A stretch of DNA of 64,000 bases from Himantopus leucocephalus (taxonomy: Eukaryota > Chordata > Aves > Charadriiformes > Recurvirostridae), in assembly GCA_003993805.1 (NCBI GenBank), contig RSEF01000026.1, positions 2,394,169-2,458,168 of the forward strand, given 5' to 3'. A model generated the notes under the pieces. That model was not told the DNA's origin. It saw only the letters and a list, made by a program, of their open reading frames with translations, and did not search any database. Position 1 is the stretch's first letter; each line of letters starts with the position of its first letter. Shown here piece after piece: positions 61,101-64,000 of this stretch. Both the position numbers and the translations under genes were made by a program.

Positions 61101-64000
61101 TTTGTGGAAATAGAGCTCGCTCTTTCTCAAAAAGTGAGCGATTGGGACCTGCTTCTGCGCTAATGATGGCACAGGTTACCTAAGACAGAGCTCTCTACCG
61201 TGGGGCGTTTCAGTTTGAGACCGTTGCGCTGATTGTGGCAGGCAGAGGAGAGCCCACTCAGATCCAGGTGGGGCTCTGCAGTGTTTGATTTTTATTTTTT
61301 TTTTTTCTTTCTTCAAAGTGTTAGCACCTTTAACAGCACTGGAAGGTGCTTTGAGTAAATATTTGTCCCTTTTCTCTGCCTGTGGTTTTGTGGTTCTGGG
61401 AAAAAGGCTGCATTTCTTCCCCTTTGCACTTGGGAATTGCTTGTCCTGGCCCAGCCCAGTCCTTTTGCGGGATGAGACTCTTCGTGCTTGTGAAAGAACC
61501 CCCCCGAGGAGGGAGGCAGAGTGGTCCTGCCTTTCCAGAGGGGAACAGTTTCTCCGTGGTTCTTTGGTAGGATGCAATGATTTCTAGGACAATTTTATTT
61601 ACGCTTAAACCTAAACTTCTGAGCCAGCCCGCTGCTTGCAGGTTGGTGCCCTTCCTGGCTCTTGAAAGGCGTCACTGCGCTTCTGCTCAGGCCACGGGGG
61701 ATGCAGTGGGCTCCATCCTCGGGCAGGACATGGGTCTGTGTTGGCAGGAGGACTGCAAACGGGAGCAGACACCTTGCGTAGCCCATGGCTGCTGGCTGAG
61801 CTTGGGCTACCTTCAGCCTTTACTGTCTTTGCCGGCCTGTAACCTTCTGCGTGTCTAAAAGAAGTAAAGAGGAGATGGGATGTGTAGCTGCGTGGGCTGT
61901 ACAAGGGGAAAATCACCTTTCCCTCCATCGCGCTCTGCCACCGCCCTTGATCCCACGGAGCTCCCTTCTCCCAAAGCCTCGCCACCTCGTGCTTTAGTGC
62001 ACATTATCTGGGAACTTATTTCAAGTGCTGGTATGTTTTAAGGATTGTGTGCCTAAAAATAATAGTATCAAACAGACAACAGTGGAAGGTCAAGGACTCA
62101 AACGGCTTAGAAGCTGTCCCCTTAGGGCAGCATCTGAATATGGAAAACCCGTTTGGAGGGTAGAGGCAGGAGCTGGGGGAGAGCAGCCTTAAAGCACTGT
62201 AATGCTTTCCTAAATTCCCTGCCTGTTCTTGTTGCAGTCCCACGTGGGGAAGGAACTGTTTGGGATTCTTCTTGCCGTTTTTTTTCTCCAGGGGCGATAA
62301 AACTGACCCCCTCTTTGGCTGAAGACGGGGTTGGTACTCATCACCAGCAGATAGGATGCCATGGGGAGAGGAGTTTGCTGGGCAGCCATTTTGCCCTTCT
62401 TCCCCCGAAGCCTTTGCAGAAGGGTTCTCGTCGCACACAATGCCAAAAACTGGCTCCAGCAGGTTTTGTTCGTGGCAGTACCCTCCGTTGGCAGCCCACA
62501 CACAAGGTGCCCAGCATGGCTGCCCCCCCGTCGTGCCTTTTCACATTCATACCCACCAGGGGCATCATTACTATTGTTTGTAACATCTCTTGGAAAAATG
62601 AGTCATGGGCATTTTGCCTGCCCTCAGCGGGGAAACTCTGCCACATTAGCAGCAGCAACGCCCGCCCCCCCGCGCCGCTGCCTCGCATACCAGCAGGCCC
62701 CTTCGTGCAAGGAGCCGGACTCGCTGCGCTGGAGTTGGTCGATATTGCCGCTTTTCTTGCCAGCGGTAACCTGGGCTTCGGGGAGGGTGTTGTTCCCTCA
62801 TTCTTCCCGCGCAAAAGCTTGGACGGAGTTCAGCTCAAGGTGGTGCAGCAAACTCCGTCGCCCAAAAAACGACCCTGTTCCCGCAGGTCTTTTTCCCCTC
62901 CCGTGCCCGGAGTTGCAATGTTTAAGCACAATTTTCCTGCACTTGTCTTTGGGCTGTGCTCCTACCCAGCACGGCGTCACGGTGGGTAATGTTTTCTGGG
63001 CTTCTCCCTCAACGATACCAGTTTGTCTGCAGCAGAGATATAGAGATTGTTATTTACGGCTCTGCTCCATGGGGCAGGCTGCCGTCTAACTGCAGGATTT
63101 GGGGTATAGATGTGGTTAAACCAAAGCCACGAGATAGCTTCAGGTTTGGGCAGTTTATTTTACTCACACGTGAGTATTATTACGATTATTGAGACCCAGG
63201 ATGCTTGGGTCCTGTTCCAGGTTTTGCCCATCTCACCAGAAAAGCCATACGGGATCAGATTTGAGACGGGCTTGCCTTGTTGCAAGGATCAGAGCTTCAA
63301 AAGCACACTGAGCTTTCCTGCGGGTCCGGCCCTGATTCTGGCTGCTGCTTTTCAGAATTTTCCCTTATCTGTTATTCTTCAGTCTCTTGCCTGCGAAATA
63401 GGAGCAATATCTAATAGTCCCCTGGGGGGTGATGGCTGATGGAGTGGTGTGATGTCCTCAGCTGAGTGGAACAGCGCTGCGCACCGACCTGCTGTCTCTG
63501 CGGCTCTCCTGCTGCCAGGCAATCTGGTTGGTAAATAAATCTGAGTTTTCCGGGGACACTTCTCTCCTTCCCTGTGCTCCCTGTTGGGTGGGTTAAGAGT
63601 TAAGGAGACTGTTCGGGTGGTTGTTTTTCAGCTTGTAAACTGAGCTAGAAGTAGACCAGGTCCAGCTGGTGAGGGATCTTAAAGGATTGCTGGACCTCAG
63701 TTGCATTTTGTACATTAGGATGCTATGAAATAGAGGGGAGTTTTGACCAGCCGCCGTACCCCGAGCGCTTGAGCCAGGCACCAGGGTCCCGCACTGCACA
63801 GGGACATCCAGCCTGCCTGACCGCGGTTTGTGGCACCTGCAGAGCTGCCGTCTGCCCCTCAAGCGCTTGTCACCCTGCGCAGCGCTGCTCTCGGGGCCCC
63901 CTCCGCCTTGCCACGTGCAGGTGTCGGGGGGGGGACAGGAGGGCAGCGCCAACGGGAGCCACGCTTTGGTGGAGAAGGGCTGTCGAGTTAGCAGTATGGC
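58190..64000. other. intergenic region downstream of SNRPE
   Basis: No coding exon, RNA gene or known repeat is recognised. By human order the next gene would be SOX13, but nothing here resembles it. A possible conserved noncoding element lies at about 59690-59880. Confidence 0.5.
59690..59880. promoter_or_regulatory. candidate noncoding regulatory element
   Basis: Dense homeobox (CTAATTG), GATA-type (CTTATC) and TCF-type (CTTTGAT) motifs, with the palindrome TTTGATATTATCAAA at 59783-59797. Based on motif density only. Confidence 0.2.

Noticed and set aside
62153..62989. 278-codon plus-strand frame downstream of SNRPE
   Set aside because: No domain, no splice context, and overlapping long frames on both strands; chance opening.

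Overview
The window is nuclear DNA of a bird. It holds three intact protein genes, all on the plus strand, in the order ATP2B4, ZC3H11A, SNRPE, which is the gene order of human 1q32. The avian assignment rests on two CR1 LINE fragments of bird type, compact introns, and a GC-rich first 30 kb as expected of a microchromosome. I cannot name the species. Four single N bases (18748, 32601, 38434, 49766) show that this is a gapped draft assembly.

Positions 1-34900 are ATP2B4, the plasma-membrane Ca2+ ATPase PMCA4. Nineteen exons plus the last exon join without a frame error into 1208 codons (b form). A further alternative exon at 24184 carries three nested splice donors and produces the a-type tail. 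The three classic PMCA splice sites can all be located: A, a 36-nt exon; B, a 108-nt exon; C, the nested exon. The 3'UTR probably runs to about 34880. Introns hold two CR1 pieces, an 18-bp minisatellite and a duplicated block abutting an N.

Positions 36240-55830 are ZC3H11A, a CCCH zinc-finger protein of the nuclear mRNA export (TREX) machinery. It starts from a CpG-island promoter with YY1-type motifs and encodes 811 residues in 16 coding exons. No LAX1-like gene is visible between ATP2B4 and ZC3H11A, where humans have one.

The main discovery is in intron 1 of ZC3H11A, at about 37979-40860, sense strand. It is a colinear, full-length but broken relic of ZBED6, the domesticated hAT transposase with two BED fingers that occupies the same intron in placental mammals. 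Blocks matching its N-terminus, both BED fingers, the transposase core and the C-terminal dimerisation region appear in the right order over the right length (about 2.9 kb). They are separated by stops and at least eight frame changes.

Positions 55840-58190 are SNRPE, the spliceosomal Sm protein E (92 residues, five coding exons). Its start codon lies only about 210 bp beyond the ZC3H11A poly(A) signal. Just before the ATG lies a near-perfect inverted repeat with 34-bp arms and a 1-bp centre that places ETS-type motifs on both strands. From 58190 to 64000 no gene is recognised. This is probably intergenic DNA toward SOX13, as inferred from human order.
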